Source: Sphingomonas sp. CCH21-G11
GTDB lineage: Bacteria > Pseudomonadota > Alphaproteobacteria > Sphingomonadales > Sphingomonadaceae
NCBI RefSeq assembly: GCF_001555965.1
Contig: NZ_LSHX01000029.1
Coordinates: forward strand, 1 to 64,000
DNA length: 64,000 nucleotides
Direction: 5' to 3'
This document shows, piece by piece, positions 25,681 through 34,087 of the stretch. Every line of letters starts with the position of its first letter. Positions within the stretch are counted from its first letter, which is position 1. The notes beneath the pieces are model-generated. The model saw only the letters and a list, made by a program, of their open reading frames with translations. It had not been told where the DNA came from and did no database searches. Made by a program: the position numbers and the translations under genes.

Positions 25681-26838
25681 TCAGCCCGCGGCGCGCGCGC
25701 TGGCCTGACCATATCGCGCGCGAAACGCGCTGGCGAAACCGGATAATTGCTGCGCGGCGATTGCATCGCGCAGGTCCTGCATCAGCGTCTGATAGAACCA
25801 CAGATTATGCTCGGTCATCAGCATCGCGCCCAATATCTCGCCCGACCGCACCAGATGATGCAGATAGGCGCGCGTCCACGTCGCGCATACAGGGCAAGCG
25901 CATTCGGGGGCGATCGGTTCCTGATCCTCCGCAAAACGCGCATTCTTGATGTTGATCGGCCCGTCGCGGGTGAACGCCTGGCCGGTGCGCCCAGACCGCG
26001 TCGGCAGCACGCAATCGAACATGTCGATGCCGCGTTCGACCGCGCCGACGATGTCGTCTGGCTTGCCGACCCCCATCAGATAGCGGGGCTTTGCGGGGTC
26101 GAGCTGGCCCGGCGCATAATCGAGCACGCCGAACATCGCGTCCTGTCCCTCGCCCACCGCCAGCCCGCCGACCGCATAGCCGTCAAAGCCGATGTCGAGC
26201 AGCGCATCGGCCGATTCGCGACGCAGTGCTTCGTCGAGCGCGCCCTGCTGGATACCGAACAGCGCCGCGCCCTCGGCATGGGCACCGCCCGCGTCGAAGC
26301 CGGCGCGCGACCGTTTCGCCCAGCGCATCGACCGCGCCATCGCCGCCGCCTGTTCCTCGCGCGTCGCGGTGGTCGGCACCAGTTCGTCGAACGCCATCAC
26401 GATATCGGAGCCCAGCAGGCGCTGAATCTCCATCGAGCGTTCGGGCGTCAACAGGTGACGCGACCCGTCGAGATGGCTCTTGAACGCCACGCCCTCCTCG
26501 CTGCGCGTGGTCAGGTCGGACAGGCTCATCACCTGATAGCCGCCGCTGTCGGTCAGGATCGGCCGGTCCCAGCCCATGAAGCGGTGCAGCCCGCCCAGCC
26601 GCGCGACCCGCTCCGCACCGGGGCGCAGCATCAGGTGATAGGTATTGCCCAGGATGATGTCCGCCCCAGCCGCGCGCACATCGGCGGGCTTCACCGCCTT
26701 GACCGTTGCCGCGGTGCCGACCGGCATGAAGGCGGGCGTGCGGATCTCCCCCCGGCGCATGGTGATGCGCCCGGTGCGCGCCTTGCCGTCGGTGGCATGA
26801 ATGGAAAAATCGAACCGCGTCATGTGGCGTGCGCTCAT
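25681..26838 (-). CDS. tgt: Queuine tRNA-ribosyltransferase (TGT)
   Basis: 385 residues; the true start may be the second ATG at 26823 ([13 protein letters not shown]), which fits homologues. TIM-barrel enzyme that exchanges guanine-34 of GUN tRNAs for preQ1. Visible: the catalytic region [32 protein letters not shown] (second aspartate) and the zinc site CACPVC with the later His. It is in the same strand block as queA, which acts next in queuosine synthesis, separated by an EF-hand gene and a repeat. Confidence 0.96.
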   Translation of the reverse strand: MSARHMTRFDFSIHATDGKARTGRITMRRGEIRTPAFMPVGTAATVKAVKPADVRAAGADIILGNTYHLMLRPGAERVARLGGLHRFMGWDRPILTDSGGYQVMSLSDLTTRSEEGVAFKSHLDGSRHLLTPERSMEIQRLLGSDIVMAFDELVPTTATREEQAAAMARSMRWAKRSRAGFDAGGAHAEGAALFGIQQGALDEALRRESADALLDIGFDGYAVGGLAVGEGQDAMFGVLDYAPGQLDPAKPRYLMGVGKPDDIVGAVERGIDMFDCVLPTRSGRTGQAFTRDGPINIKNARFAEDQEPIAPECACPVCATWTRAYLHHLVRSGEILGAMLMTEHNLWFYQTLMQDLRDAIAAQQLSGFASAFRARYGQASARAAG

Positions 26839-26933
26839 GCCGCGCTTCGCAGCCGCTGTCGATGGGCTGGCGGCGATATGGTCCGCCTGCCACCGCGAAC
26901 ACGACCGCCCTCGCCCGCCAACTTTATACCCTC

Positions 26934-27081
26934 GTCACCCCGGCCTCGTGCCGGGGTCCACCGTGAAACAGGCGCAAGTCCCCGCTCAGGCGTACGACAC
27001 GCGCTCACTGGCGCGTACCGACTTCAATGGCCCGGCAAGCCCGAAGCGGCACCGCGGACCCCGGCACGAGGCCGGGGTGAC
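26934..27081. repeat. Long REPIN-like element, copy 3
   Basis: The left unit starts GTCACCCCGGCCTCGTGCCG and the right unit (ACCCCGGCACGAGGCCGGGG, ending GTGAC at 27081) is its inverse, with a 1-base difference outside the core. Length 148 bp. It occupies the 314-bp gap (26839-27152) between tgt and the EF-hand gene; nothing else was seen in that gap. Confidence 0.85.
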
Positions 27082-27152
27082 GGTGAGAGGTAATGAGAAG
27101 CCAGACCCTGGGGTGATCAAGGTCCGGCACCCCGATCGTCCGGCTGCCCCCC

Positions 27153-27671
27153 CTATCTCCGCCGGCGACGCCGCTCGCCCGGATCGAACAGCGGCCCCGC
27201 GGCGCTGCGGATCGTCAGCAGTTCCTTGCGCGTCACGCGCTGGTCCTTGTCGGCATCGATGCGGGCATAGATTTCGCGCATCCGCCCCTGCAGCTCGGCC
27301 AGGGTGATGCGGTTGTCCTGATCGCGATCGACCTCGAAAGGGCCGGGCAGCGCGGTGCGATCGCCCAGCCACCGCTCCGCCCAGTCGGCGAACTGGATAT
27401 AACCGATGTCGCCCGCCCCGCGCGCGCTGGCGGTGAACGTGGCGCCCACGCCCGTGTCGAGCTCGTCGGGCGTGACCACTGCGTCCCCGTCCCGGTCAAA
27501 GGTCGCGATCAGCATGCCGACCGGCTCGACCACGACCGTCGCCATTGCCGGGCGATCGCCAAGGGCACGCGGATCGGCGATCGCCGGCACGTCGGGCACT
27601 CGCCGCTGCTGCGCCTCGACGCCCGCGAGCGGCACCAGCGCGACGACGGCAATCCACATCTGGCGCAGCAT
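27153..27671 (-). CDS. Secreted EF-hand domain protein
   Basis: 172 residues from ATG 27671, five bases after the queA stop. A signal peptide (about 1-20, ending AGVEAQ) precedes three EF-hand loops: FDRDGDAVVTPDELD, VDRDQDNRITLAELQ and IDADKDQRVTRKELL, each with the Asp-x-Asp-x-Asp pattern and a closing Glu. The C-terminus is a run of arginines. It is likely a periplasmic calcium-binding protein. Its placement after queA suggests cotranscription but no functional tie to tRNA modification. Confidence 0.85.
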   Translation of the reverse strand: MLRQMWIAVVALVPLAGVEAQQRRVPDVPAIADPRALGDRPAMATVVVEPVGMLIATFDRDGDAVVTPDELDTGVGATFTASARGAGDIGYIQFADWAERWLGDRTALPGPFEVDRDQDNRITLAELQGRMREIYARIDADKDQRVTRKELLTIRSAAGPLFDPGERRRRRR

Positions 27672-27676
27672 AATCC

Positions 27677-28720
27677 TCAGCCCTTCCCCGACGGCAGCAA
27701 CAGGCTGGAGTCGCCATAGCTGTAGAAGCGATAGCCCGACGCGATCGCATGCGCATAGGCCGCCTGCATCCGATCCAGCCCCATCCATGCTGACACCAGC
27801 ATGAACAGGGTCGATCTGGGCAGGTGAAAATTGGTCATCAGCCCGTCGATGCCGCGAAACCGATAGCCGGGCGTGATGAAGATCGACGTATCGCCCTCGA
27901 ACGGGCGGATCGTGCCGTCGGCATCGGCCGCGCTTTCAATGAGGCGCAGCACGGTGGTGCCGACCGCGACCAGCCGGCCGCCATTTGCGCGCACGCGGTT
28001 CAGCCGATCCGCGGTCGCGGCATCGATCCGCCCCCATTCGGCATGCATGACGTGATCGTCAGTGTCCTCGACCTTGACCGGCAGAAAGGTGCCCGCGCCG
28101 ACATGCAGCGTCAGCGTCTCGCGCGCGATCCCGGCGGCGTCGATCCGCGCGATCAGCTCGGGGGTGAAGTGCAGCGACGCGGTGGGTGCCGCGACCGCGC
28201 CTGCCTCGCGCGCGAACATCGTCTGGTAATCCTGCGCGTCGCGTTCGTCGATCGCACGCTTCGACGCGATATAGGGGGGCAGCGGCATCGTGCCGACCCG
28301 GGCGAGCAGCAGCTCGACCGGCGCATCGCCGGCAAAGGTCAGCGCCCAGCTGCCGTCTTCGCCCCGGTCGCTGGCGGTCGCGCGCACGCTGCCGTGCGCA
28401 CCAAAGCGGATTTCGTCACCCTCGCGCAGCCGCTTGCCGTTGCGGACAAAGGCGCGCCAGCGGCGCGTCCCTTCGCGCTTGTGCAGCGTCGCGCCGATCC
28501 GCGCGGTCCCGCGCAGTCCCTCCAGCTGCGCCGGAATGACGCGGGTGTCGTTGAACACCAGCACATCGCCCGGTGCGAGCAGGTCGGGCAGGTCGCGCAC
28601 GCCCGCGTCGCGGGTGGCGTCGCCGTCGAGCACCAGCATCCGCGCCGCATCGCGCGGCTCCGCGGGGCGCAGCGCGATGCGGTCGGCGGGCAACTCGAAA
28701 TCGAACAGGTCGATGTTCAT
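27677..28720 (-). CDS. queA: S-adenosylmethionine:tRNA ribosyltransferase-isomerase QueA
   Basis: 347 residues, normal length. It transfers and isomerises the ribosyl group of SAM onto preQ1-tRNA to make epoxyqueuosine. Family motifs: [19 protein letters not shown] at the start, [33 protein letters not shown] and [15 protein letters not shown]. It lies 43 bp downstream of the cyclophilin gene and 5 bp upstream of the EF-hand gene. Confidence 0.97.
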   Translation of the reverse strand: MNIDLFDFELPADRIALRPAEPRDAARMLVLDGDATRDAGVRDLPDLLAPGDVLVFNDTRVIPAQLEGLRGTARIGATLHKREGTRRWRAFVRNGKRLREGDEIRFGAHGSVRATASDRGEDGSWALTFAGDAPVELLLARVGTMPLPPYIASKRAIDERDAQDYQTMFAREAGAVAAPTASLHFTPELIARIDAAGIARETLTLHVGAGTFLPVKVEDTDDHVMHAEWGRIDAATADRLNRVRANGGRLVAVGTTVLRLIESAADADGTIRPFEGDTSIFITPGYRFRGIDGLMTNFHLPRSTLFMLVSAWMGLDRMQAAYAHAIASGYRFYSYGDSSLLLPSGKG

Positions 28721-28763
28721 CGCGGCGGGCGCGCGGTCGGCGGGCGGGGGTTCGCGCCGGGGC

Positions 28764-29420
28764 TCAGTTGGGCTTGGCGCCCGGCAGCGAGACCGGCGTC
28801 TCGCCTGCCGGCAGCACGGGCGCCGCCGGGGCCGCGGCCTGATAGGGCGGCGGATTGTCCGACGCGATATAGGCCTTCAGGATGCGGGCCGGCTCGGCCG
28901 GCGGCTCGCCGCGCGGGATGGCGTCGACGAACTCGATGCCGTCGAGGACACGGCCGAACACGGTATAATTCTTGTCGAGCCCCAGGCGCGGCTGGAACAT
29001 GATGAAGAACTGGCTGTTCGCGCTGTTCTCGTCCTGCGCGCGCGCCGCCGACACCGCCCCGCGCACATGCGGCAGGTAATTGAACTCCTTCTCCAGGTCG
29101 GGGAGCTCGGAGCCGCCGGTGCCGTCGCCCTTGGGGTCGCCACCCTGCGCCATGAACCCGTCGATCACCCGGTGAAAGGGCAGCCCGTTGTAAAAGCCCT
29201 GGCGCGTCAGCGTCTTGATCCGCTCGACATGCTTGGGCGCGACATCAGGACGCAGCCAGATCGTCACCCGGCCGCCGGTCGACAGGTCGAGCAGCCACAG
29301 ATTGTCGGTGTCGGTGGTCGCCGGCGGCGTCGCGCGACCGGGTACCTCGATCAACTGGGCATGCGCGACGGGCGCGAAGAGTCCGATCAGCAACGAAAAC
29401 AGGATCATCCAGAAACGCAT
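28764..29420 (-). CDS. Secreted cyclophilin-type peptidyl-prolyl isomerase
   Basis: 218 residues. The signal peptide (about 1-21, ending PVAHAQ) makes it periplasmic. The cyclophilin domain shows [20 protein letters not shown], followed by the [14 protein letters not shown] region and SQFFIMF, the active-site strands. The C-terminal extension is Pro/Ala rich. It heads the cluster with queA and is divergent from the aspzincin-like gene across 165 bp. Confidence 0.92.
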   Translation of the reverse strand: MRFWMILFSLLIGLFAPVAHAQLIEVPGRATPPATTDTDNLWLLDLSTGGRVTIWLRPDVAPKHVERIKTLTRQGFYNGLPFHRVIDGFMAQGGDPKGDGTGGSELPDLEKEFNYLPHVRGAVSAARAQDENSANSQFFIMFQPRLGLDKNYTVFGRVLDGIEFVDAIPRGEPPAEPARILKAYIASDNPPPYQAAAPAAPVLPAGETPVSLPGAKPN

Positions 29421-29585
29421 TGCATCACCACCACAGTCTCAACCGCTCCTGCGCTTAGAGCAAATCAACATCGGCGCAAATGGCATGCGTCGCGCGTCGG
29501 GAAGAGGCTGGGAACGACCGGTCCGGAATGATAGCCTGTCGCTTCCGGCCACGGGGCGCGCGGCCGCTCATTGGGAGGGAAAGCG

Positions 29586-30224
29586 ATGGGATTTTTGCTG
29601 TCCGGCTTCACGGTAAGCCATAACGTCAAGGTTCAGAATGCGATCACCCTTGCCGGCAAGGCGACCGCCGTCGCCTATACCCGCATGTCGGCCATTCGCT
29701 CCACGCGCACGCCGACCAAGGCCTATACCGCATTTTTCGGCGCGATGGACGCCACGCGCCTGGACCAGGCGTGGAAAGTGCTGAACATGATCCACTACGC
29801 CATGGGCACGTCGTTCATCCGCTATAATCGCAGCGTCGGGCGGCCGGGGACTTATGCGGCGGCGCAGCGCCCGGCGAGCGGCTGGTCGGAAAAGAACGTC
29901 AAGCAGATGCTGGACAGCGGCGAATTCACGATGAAGATCGACGACGCCTTCTACAAATCGGGCACCGATGCGCGCACGGCGGCGCTGACGATCGTGCATG
30001 AAATTTCGCATCTGGTCGGCAATACCGACGATGTCGACTGTCCCTGGGACAGCAAGGAATGCTACGAATATGACCGTTGCCGGCGGCTCGCCGAACAATA
30101 TCCCAATCTGACGATCAAGAATGCCGACAGCTACGGCTACTATGTCATGGCCGAATATGACGAGGTCCTTCCCAAGCAGGCGGAGGCCGAAGCGGACCTG
30201 AACATGGACTTGCTGTTCGCCTGA
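29586..30224 (+). CDS. Aspzincin (M35)-like metallopeptidase
   Basis: 212 residues from ATG 29586, preceded by GGGAGGG. The zinc motif is HEISH (H138, E139, H142) followed by GNTDD, giving D148 as third ligand, the aspzincin arrangement of deuterolysin and lysine-specific metalloendopeptidases. A downstream SYGYYVMAEYDE and several cysteines (DCPWDSKEC) fit the family. No clear signal peptide is visible despite the usual extracellular role of the family; the N-terminus has only a weak hydrophobic stretch. It is a single-gene unit between two clusters on the other strand. Confidence 0.75.
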   Translation: MGFLLSGFTVSHNVKVQNAITLAGKATAVAYTRMSAIRSTRTPTKAYTAFFGAMDATRLDQAWKVLNMIHYAMGTSFIRYNRSVGRPGTYAAAQRPASGWSEKNVKQMLDSGEFTMKIDDAFYKSGTDARTAALTIVHEISHLVGNTDDVDCPWDSKECYEYDRCRRLAEQYPNLTIKNADSYGYYVMAEYDEVLPKQAEAEADLNMDLLFA

Positions 30225-30290
30225 CCCCGGTGCGCGGGGCCGGCCCCGGCCTGGTCCCGCGCGCGACGCGGCGCGGTGCGTCGATCGCCC

Positions 30291-30800
30291 TCAGTCGCTG
30301 CCCTTGCGACCGATCCGTTCGACGCGGGCGACCATGTCGGCCTTGACCGCGGGGGTGACGAACTTGCCGATATTGCCGCCGTAGATCGCGATTTCCTTGA
30401 CCAGTCGCGACGCGATCGGCTGCAGCGACACGTCGGCCATCAGGAACACGGTCTCGATCCCGCTGTTCAGCTGCTGGTTCATGCCCGCCATCTGATATTC
30501 ATATTCGAAATCGGCGACCGCGCGCAGCCCGCGCACGATGACACGCGCGCCCTCGCGCTCGGCAAAGTGCATCAGCAGCGAGTCGAAGCTGACGACATGA
30601 ATCTCGCCTTCGATGCCCGCGACCTCGCGCTTCACCATTTCCATGCGCTCGTCGACCGTGAACATCGGCGACTTGGACGGATTGGTGGTCACGCCGATCA
30701 CCAGCCGGTCGACCAGCTTCGCGCCGCGCCGGATGATGTCCATGTGGCCGAGCGTGATCGGATCGAACGTGCCGGGATAGACGCCGGTTCGGATGGTCAT
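30291..30800 (-). CDS. coaD: Phosphopantetheine adenylyltransferase CoaD
   Basis: 169 residues. The nucleotidyltransferase signature GVYPGTFDPITLGHMDIIRR with the TLGH (T/HxGH) motif opens the protein, and RGLRAVADFEYEYQMAGMNQ is the substrate loop. The enzyme makes dephospho-CoA from phosphopantetheine and ATP. It is 18 bp downstream of ispA on the same strand. Confidence 0.96.
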   Translation of the reverse strand: MTIRTGVYPGTFDPITLGHMDIIRRGAKLVDRLVIGVTTNPSKSPMFTVDERMEMVKREVAGIEGEIHVVSFDSLLMHFAEREGARVIVRGLRAVADFEYEYQMAGMNQQLNSGIETVFLMADVSLQPIASRLVKEIAIYGGNIGKFVTPAVKADMVARVERIGRKGSD

Positions 30801-30818
30801 GGTGGTCGCCCCCCGGGG

Positions 30819-31718
30819 TTAGCGATCGCGTTCCAGCGTAAACCGGGCGATCGCGCGCAACAGGTCGGCCTCCTGCCCATAGCTGTGCAGGTGGCTGACC
30901 GCCTGGTCGACCAGGATGCGTGCCTGTTCGCGCGCGCGGTCGACGCCCAGCAGCGACAGGAACGTTTCCTTCCCCGCCCCGTCGTCCTTGCGCAGCTTCT
31001 TGCCCGCCATCTCCTCGTCGCCCTCGGCATCGAGCAGGTCGTCGGCGATCTGGAACGCCAGCCCGACGTCGCGCGCATAGCCGCGCAGCCCCGTGCGCCC
31101 CTCGGGCGGCACGCGGCCCAGGATCGCGCCGGCCTCCACCGAACACGCGATCAGCGCGCCCGTCTTCATCGCCTGCAGCCGCGTGACCGTCGGCAGGTCG
31201 AAACTGGCCCGCTCGGCCTCCAGGTCCATCATCTGGCCGCCGCCCATGCCTGCCGGTCCCGCCGCGCGCGCCACGTCGGCGACCAGCTCGGCGCGGACGA
31301 ACGGGTCGGGGTGGGTCGCCTCGTCGGCGAGCAGCTCGAACGCCAGCGCGTGCAGGCAGTCGCCGGCCAGGATCGCGGTTGCCTCGTCGAAGGCCTTGTG
31401 CACGGTTGGCTTGCCGCGGCGCATGTCGTCATTGTCCATCGCCGGCAAGTCGTCGTGGACGAGCGAATAGACATGGATGCACTCGATCGCGGTGGCGACG
31501 CGCGCGGTGCAGTTGCGGTCGACCCCGAACAGGCGCGCGGTCGCGAACACGAGCAGCGGGCGCAGCCGCTTGCCCCCGCCGATCGTGGCGTGGCGCATGG
31601 CTTCGTACAGGCGCTTGCGCGGGTCGCTCGGTACCGGCAGCAGCCGGTCGAACTGGCGATCCATCTCGGCCGAGATTTCACGCAGCGCAGGTCCAAGCGG
31701 TGCCGGAATTGCCCCCAT
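30819..31718 (-). CDS. ispA: Polyprenyl diphosphate synthase (farnesyl diphosphate synthase-like)
   Basis: 299 residues from ATG 31718; a longer open frame overlaps xseB. The first aspartate-rich motif is in LVHDDLPAMDNDDMRRGKPT and the second is QIADDLLDAEGD, both required to bind allylic and homoallylic diphosphates with magnesium. Size and position after xseB match IspA, which makes farnesyl diphosphate. The start lies 8 bp after the xseB stop. Confidence 0.93.
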   Translation of the reverse strand: MGAIPAPLGPALREISAEMDRQFDRLLPVPSDPRKRLYEAMRHATIGGGKRLRPLLVFATARLFGVDRNCTARVATAIECIHVYSLVHDDLPAMDNDDMRRGKPTVHKAFDEATAILAGDCLHALAFELLADEATHPDPFVRAELVADVARAAGPAGMGGGQMMDLEAERASFDLPTVTRLQAMKTGALIACSVEAGAILGRVPPEGRTGLRGYARDVGLAFQIADDLLDAEGDEEMAGKKLRKDDGAGKETFLSLLGVDRAREQARILVDQAVSHLHSYGQEADLLRAIARFTLERDR

Positions 31719-31726
31719 CTTCCGGT

Positions 31727-31972
31727 TCAACCTGCCGCGAATGGCTGGGTGCCGACCGCCCGCCCCTCGGCGTCGGTTCGGACGGATTCGATCCGCGCCT
31801 GCGCCGCATCCAGCCGTGCCGCGCATTGGCGGCGCAGCTGGTCGCCGCGTTCGTACAGGTCGATCGCCTCCTGCAGCTGGGCGTCGCCGCTTTCCAGCCG
31901 GGTAACGATCCGCTCCAGTTCCTTGAGGGCGTCTTCGAAAGACAGTTCGGCAATGCCGGGTTCGTGCACCAT
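31727..31972 (-). CDS. xseB: Exodeoxyribonuclease VII small subunit XseB
   Basis: 81 residues from ATG 31972; an in-frame TTG 36 bases upstream is possible. The family motif SFEDALKELERIVTRLESGD and YERGDQLRRQCAARLD are visible. XseB binds XseA, the large subunit, which is not in the window. The order xseB-ispA is common in proteobacteria. Confidence 0.93.
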   Translation of the reverse strand: MVHEPGIAELSFEDALKELERIVTRLESGDAQLQEAIDLYERGDQLRRQCAARLDAAQARIESVRTDAEGRAVGTQPFAAG

Positions 31973-32029
31973 GGGCACGCTATGCGGCAGCGGAACGACC
32001 AGGGTCAAGCCGCGGCGCGGGCGAAAAGC

Positions 32030-33736
32030 TTACCAGCCCTCGGCCTCCACTTCCTTGATCAGGTCCTTGCGGCTGAGCTTGCCGATCATCGTCTTGGGCA
32101 AGCCCAGGCGGACGACCACCTGGTCGACGCGCTCGTGCTTGCCCAGTTGCGGGTTCAGCCAGTCGCACAGTACCGCGCCGGTCTCGGTCGCGCCGTCGTG
32201 CAGCGTGACATAGGCGCGGGGCACTTCGCCGCGATAGGCATCGGGCACGCCGATCACCAGCGTCTCCCTGACCGCCGGATGATGATACAGGATCGCCTCG
32301 ATCTGGCTGGGGAACACCTTGAACCCGCCGACCGCGATCATGTCCTTCAGCCGGTCGACGATGCGGATGAAGCCATCCTCGTCGATCACGCCGACATCGC
32401 CGGTACGCAGCCAGTGGCGGCCCGGCACGCCGGTGTCGGGATCGTCGACGAACACGTCGGCATCGGCATCTGGGCGGTTCCAGTAGCCCCGCATGATCTG
32501 CGGCCCCGCGACGATGATCTCGCCGGGTTCGCCGGGCGGCGCGGGCTTGCCGGGATCTTCCTTGTCGACCAGCCGCACCCGCGTCGCGATGATGGGCTGG
32601 CCGATCGTGCCGGGCTTGTTGAGCGCGCCATAGGGATTGCACGACACCACGCCCGAACTTTCGGACAGGCCATAGCCCTCGACCAGCCGCGATCCGATCG
32701 TCGCCTCGAACCGCGTCTTCAATTCCGCGGGCAGCGGCGCGCCGCCGGAAATGCAGAAGCGCAACGACGAAAAATCGGTGTCCTTGAGCTTGGGATGATC
32801 GAGCAGCGCCCGATACATCGTCGGCACGCCGGGCAAGGCGGTGGCGCGCGTGCGTTGGAGCGCCGCCAGCGCCTGCGCAGCGTCGAAGCGCGGCAGCATC
32901 ACGATCTCGCCGCCCGTCACGACCGTTCGGTTGAGCACGCAGGTGTTGGCGAAGACGTGGAACATCGGCAGCACGCCCAGCACGCGGTCGACCTGGCCCG
33001 GGTCGGGGTCGAGCCGCGCCACCTGGCGGGCATTGGCGGACAGGTTCTGGTGGGTGAGCATCGCGCCCTTCGGCGTGCCCGTCGTCCCGCCGGTATACTG
33101 GATCAGCGCCAGGTCGCGATCGGGATCGATCGCCGGCGCGTCGAAGCGCCCGTCATTGGCGATCAACCCCGAAAAGGCGGTGACGCGCCTGTCCCCGGCG
33201 GGCCGCGGCGTCACTTCCTTGCCGCGGAACATGCGATACAGGATCGACTTGGTGGTCGGCAGCGCCCCGGCGATCGACCCGACTACCAGCCGCTCCAGGC
33301 TGCTCTTGTCGAGCACCTTCAGCGCGGTGGGCAGCAGCGCGCTGGCGGACAGGGTGAACAACAGGCGCGTGCCCGAATCCTCGACCTGATGGGCGAGCTC
33401 GTCGACCGTGTAGAGCGGCGAGAAGTTGACGACCACGCCACCCAGCTTGAGGATGCCGTAATAGGCCGCGACATAATGCGGCACGTTGGGCAGGAACAGC
33501 CCGATCCGGTCGCCCGCCCCGTAGCCCAGCCGCGACAGCCCCGCCGCGATCCGGTTCGCGCCGTCCAGCGTCTCGGCATAGCTGTAGCGCCGGCCCATGA
33601 AATCGATCAGCGGCCGCGCGGGGTGACGGCGGGCGGTCTCGTCGAACAATGCCACCATCGAAACGGGTTCGATGGCCTGGTCCCAGGGGCCGGGGTGGAG
33701 ATAGTCCGATCGCCAGATCGTTTCAGGGTCGCGCAT
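32030..33736 (-). CDS. fadD: Long-chain fatty-acid-CoA ligase
   Basis: 568 residues from ATG 33736. This ANL-superfamily enzyme has the AMP-binding motif YTGGTTGTPKGAMLTH, then YGLSESSGVVSCNPYG and GRHWLRTGDVGVIDEDGF, and the final lysine region near SRKDLIKEVE. It activates fatty acids with ATP and CoA. It is followed by xseB on the same strand after 57 bp. The symbol is by similarity; several fadD-like paralogues are usual in these genomes. Confidence 0.92.
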   Translation of the reverse strand: MRDPETIWRSDYLHPGPWDQAIEPVSMVALFDETARRHPARPLIDFMGRRYSYAETLDGANRIAAGLSRLGYGAGDRIGLFLPNVPHYVAAYYGILKLGGVVVNFSPLYTVDELAHQVEDSGTRLLFTLSASALLPTALKVLDKSSLERLVVGSIAGALPTTKSILYRMFRGKEVTPRPAGDRRVTAFSGLIANDGRFDAPAIDPDRDLALIQYTGGTTGTPKGAMLTHQNLSANARQVARLDPDPGQVDRVLGVLPMFHVFANTCVLNRTVVTGGEIVMLPRFDAAQALAALQRTRATALPGVPTMYRALLDHPKLKDTDFSSLRFCISGGAPLPAELKTRFEATIGSRLVEGYGLSESSGVVSCNPYGALNKPGTIGQPIIATRVRLVDKEDPGKPAPPGEPGEIIVAGPQIMRGYWNRPDADADVFVDDPDTGVPGRHWLRTGDVGVIDEDGFIRIVDRLKDMIAVGGFKVFPSQIEAILYHHPAVRETLVIGVPDAYRGEVPRAYVTLHDGATETGAVLCDWLNPQLGKHERVDQVVVRLGLPKTMIGKLSRKDLIKEVEAEGW

Positions 33737-33830
33737 TGACAAGGGTGTAAGCAGCCTGCCCGTCGCGCGCAACCGCGATCGCGTGAAACCGCCCCTCACG
33801 GGGTGCGCACGCCTGTCCCGCGCCGCGCGA

Positions 33831-34028
33831 TCAGCGCGGCTGCGCGGCTGTCCAGGTGACGAGCAGCGACAACGCCATCACGCCCATGTCGACTGCGGCA
33901 TGCACGCGATGCGGCGAGCGATCCTCTGAGTCATGGGTCAGGATGCGGATATCCGCGCTCGGCGGACGGACAAGCAGGACCAGCGCCAGCAGCGCCAGTG
34001 CAGCCATCACGCCCTTTCGCGACTTCAT
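33831..34028 (-). CDS. Small membrane protein of unknown function
   Basis: 65 residues from ATG 34028 (GAGGGCGGACC upstream). Two short hydrophobic segments (about 8-20 and 46-58) flank a polar stretch with HDSEDRSPHRVHAAVDMG. No family recognised. It lies between the GGDEF gene and fadD on the same strand. The ribosome site and membrane pattern give moderate support. Confidence 0.5.
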   Translation of the reverse strand: MKSRKGVMAALALLALVLLVRPPSADIRILTHDSEDRSPHRVHAAVDMGVMALSLLVTWTAAQPR

Positions 34029-34087
34029 CACGGTCCGCCCTCGCTTTTCCCCCGCCCCAATACGTAAAATCGACCGGCTCTGCAAGC

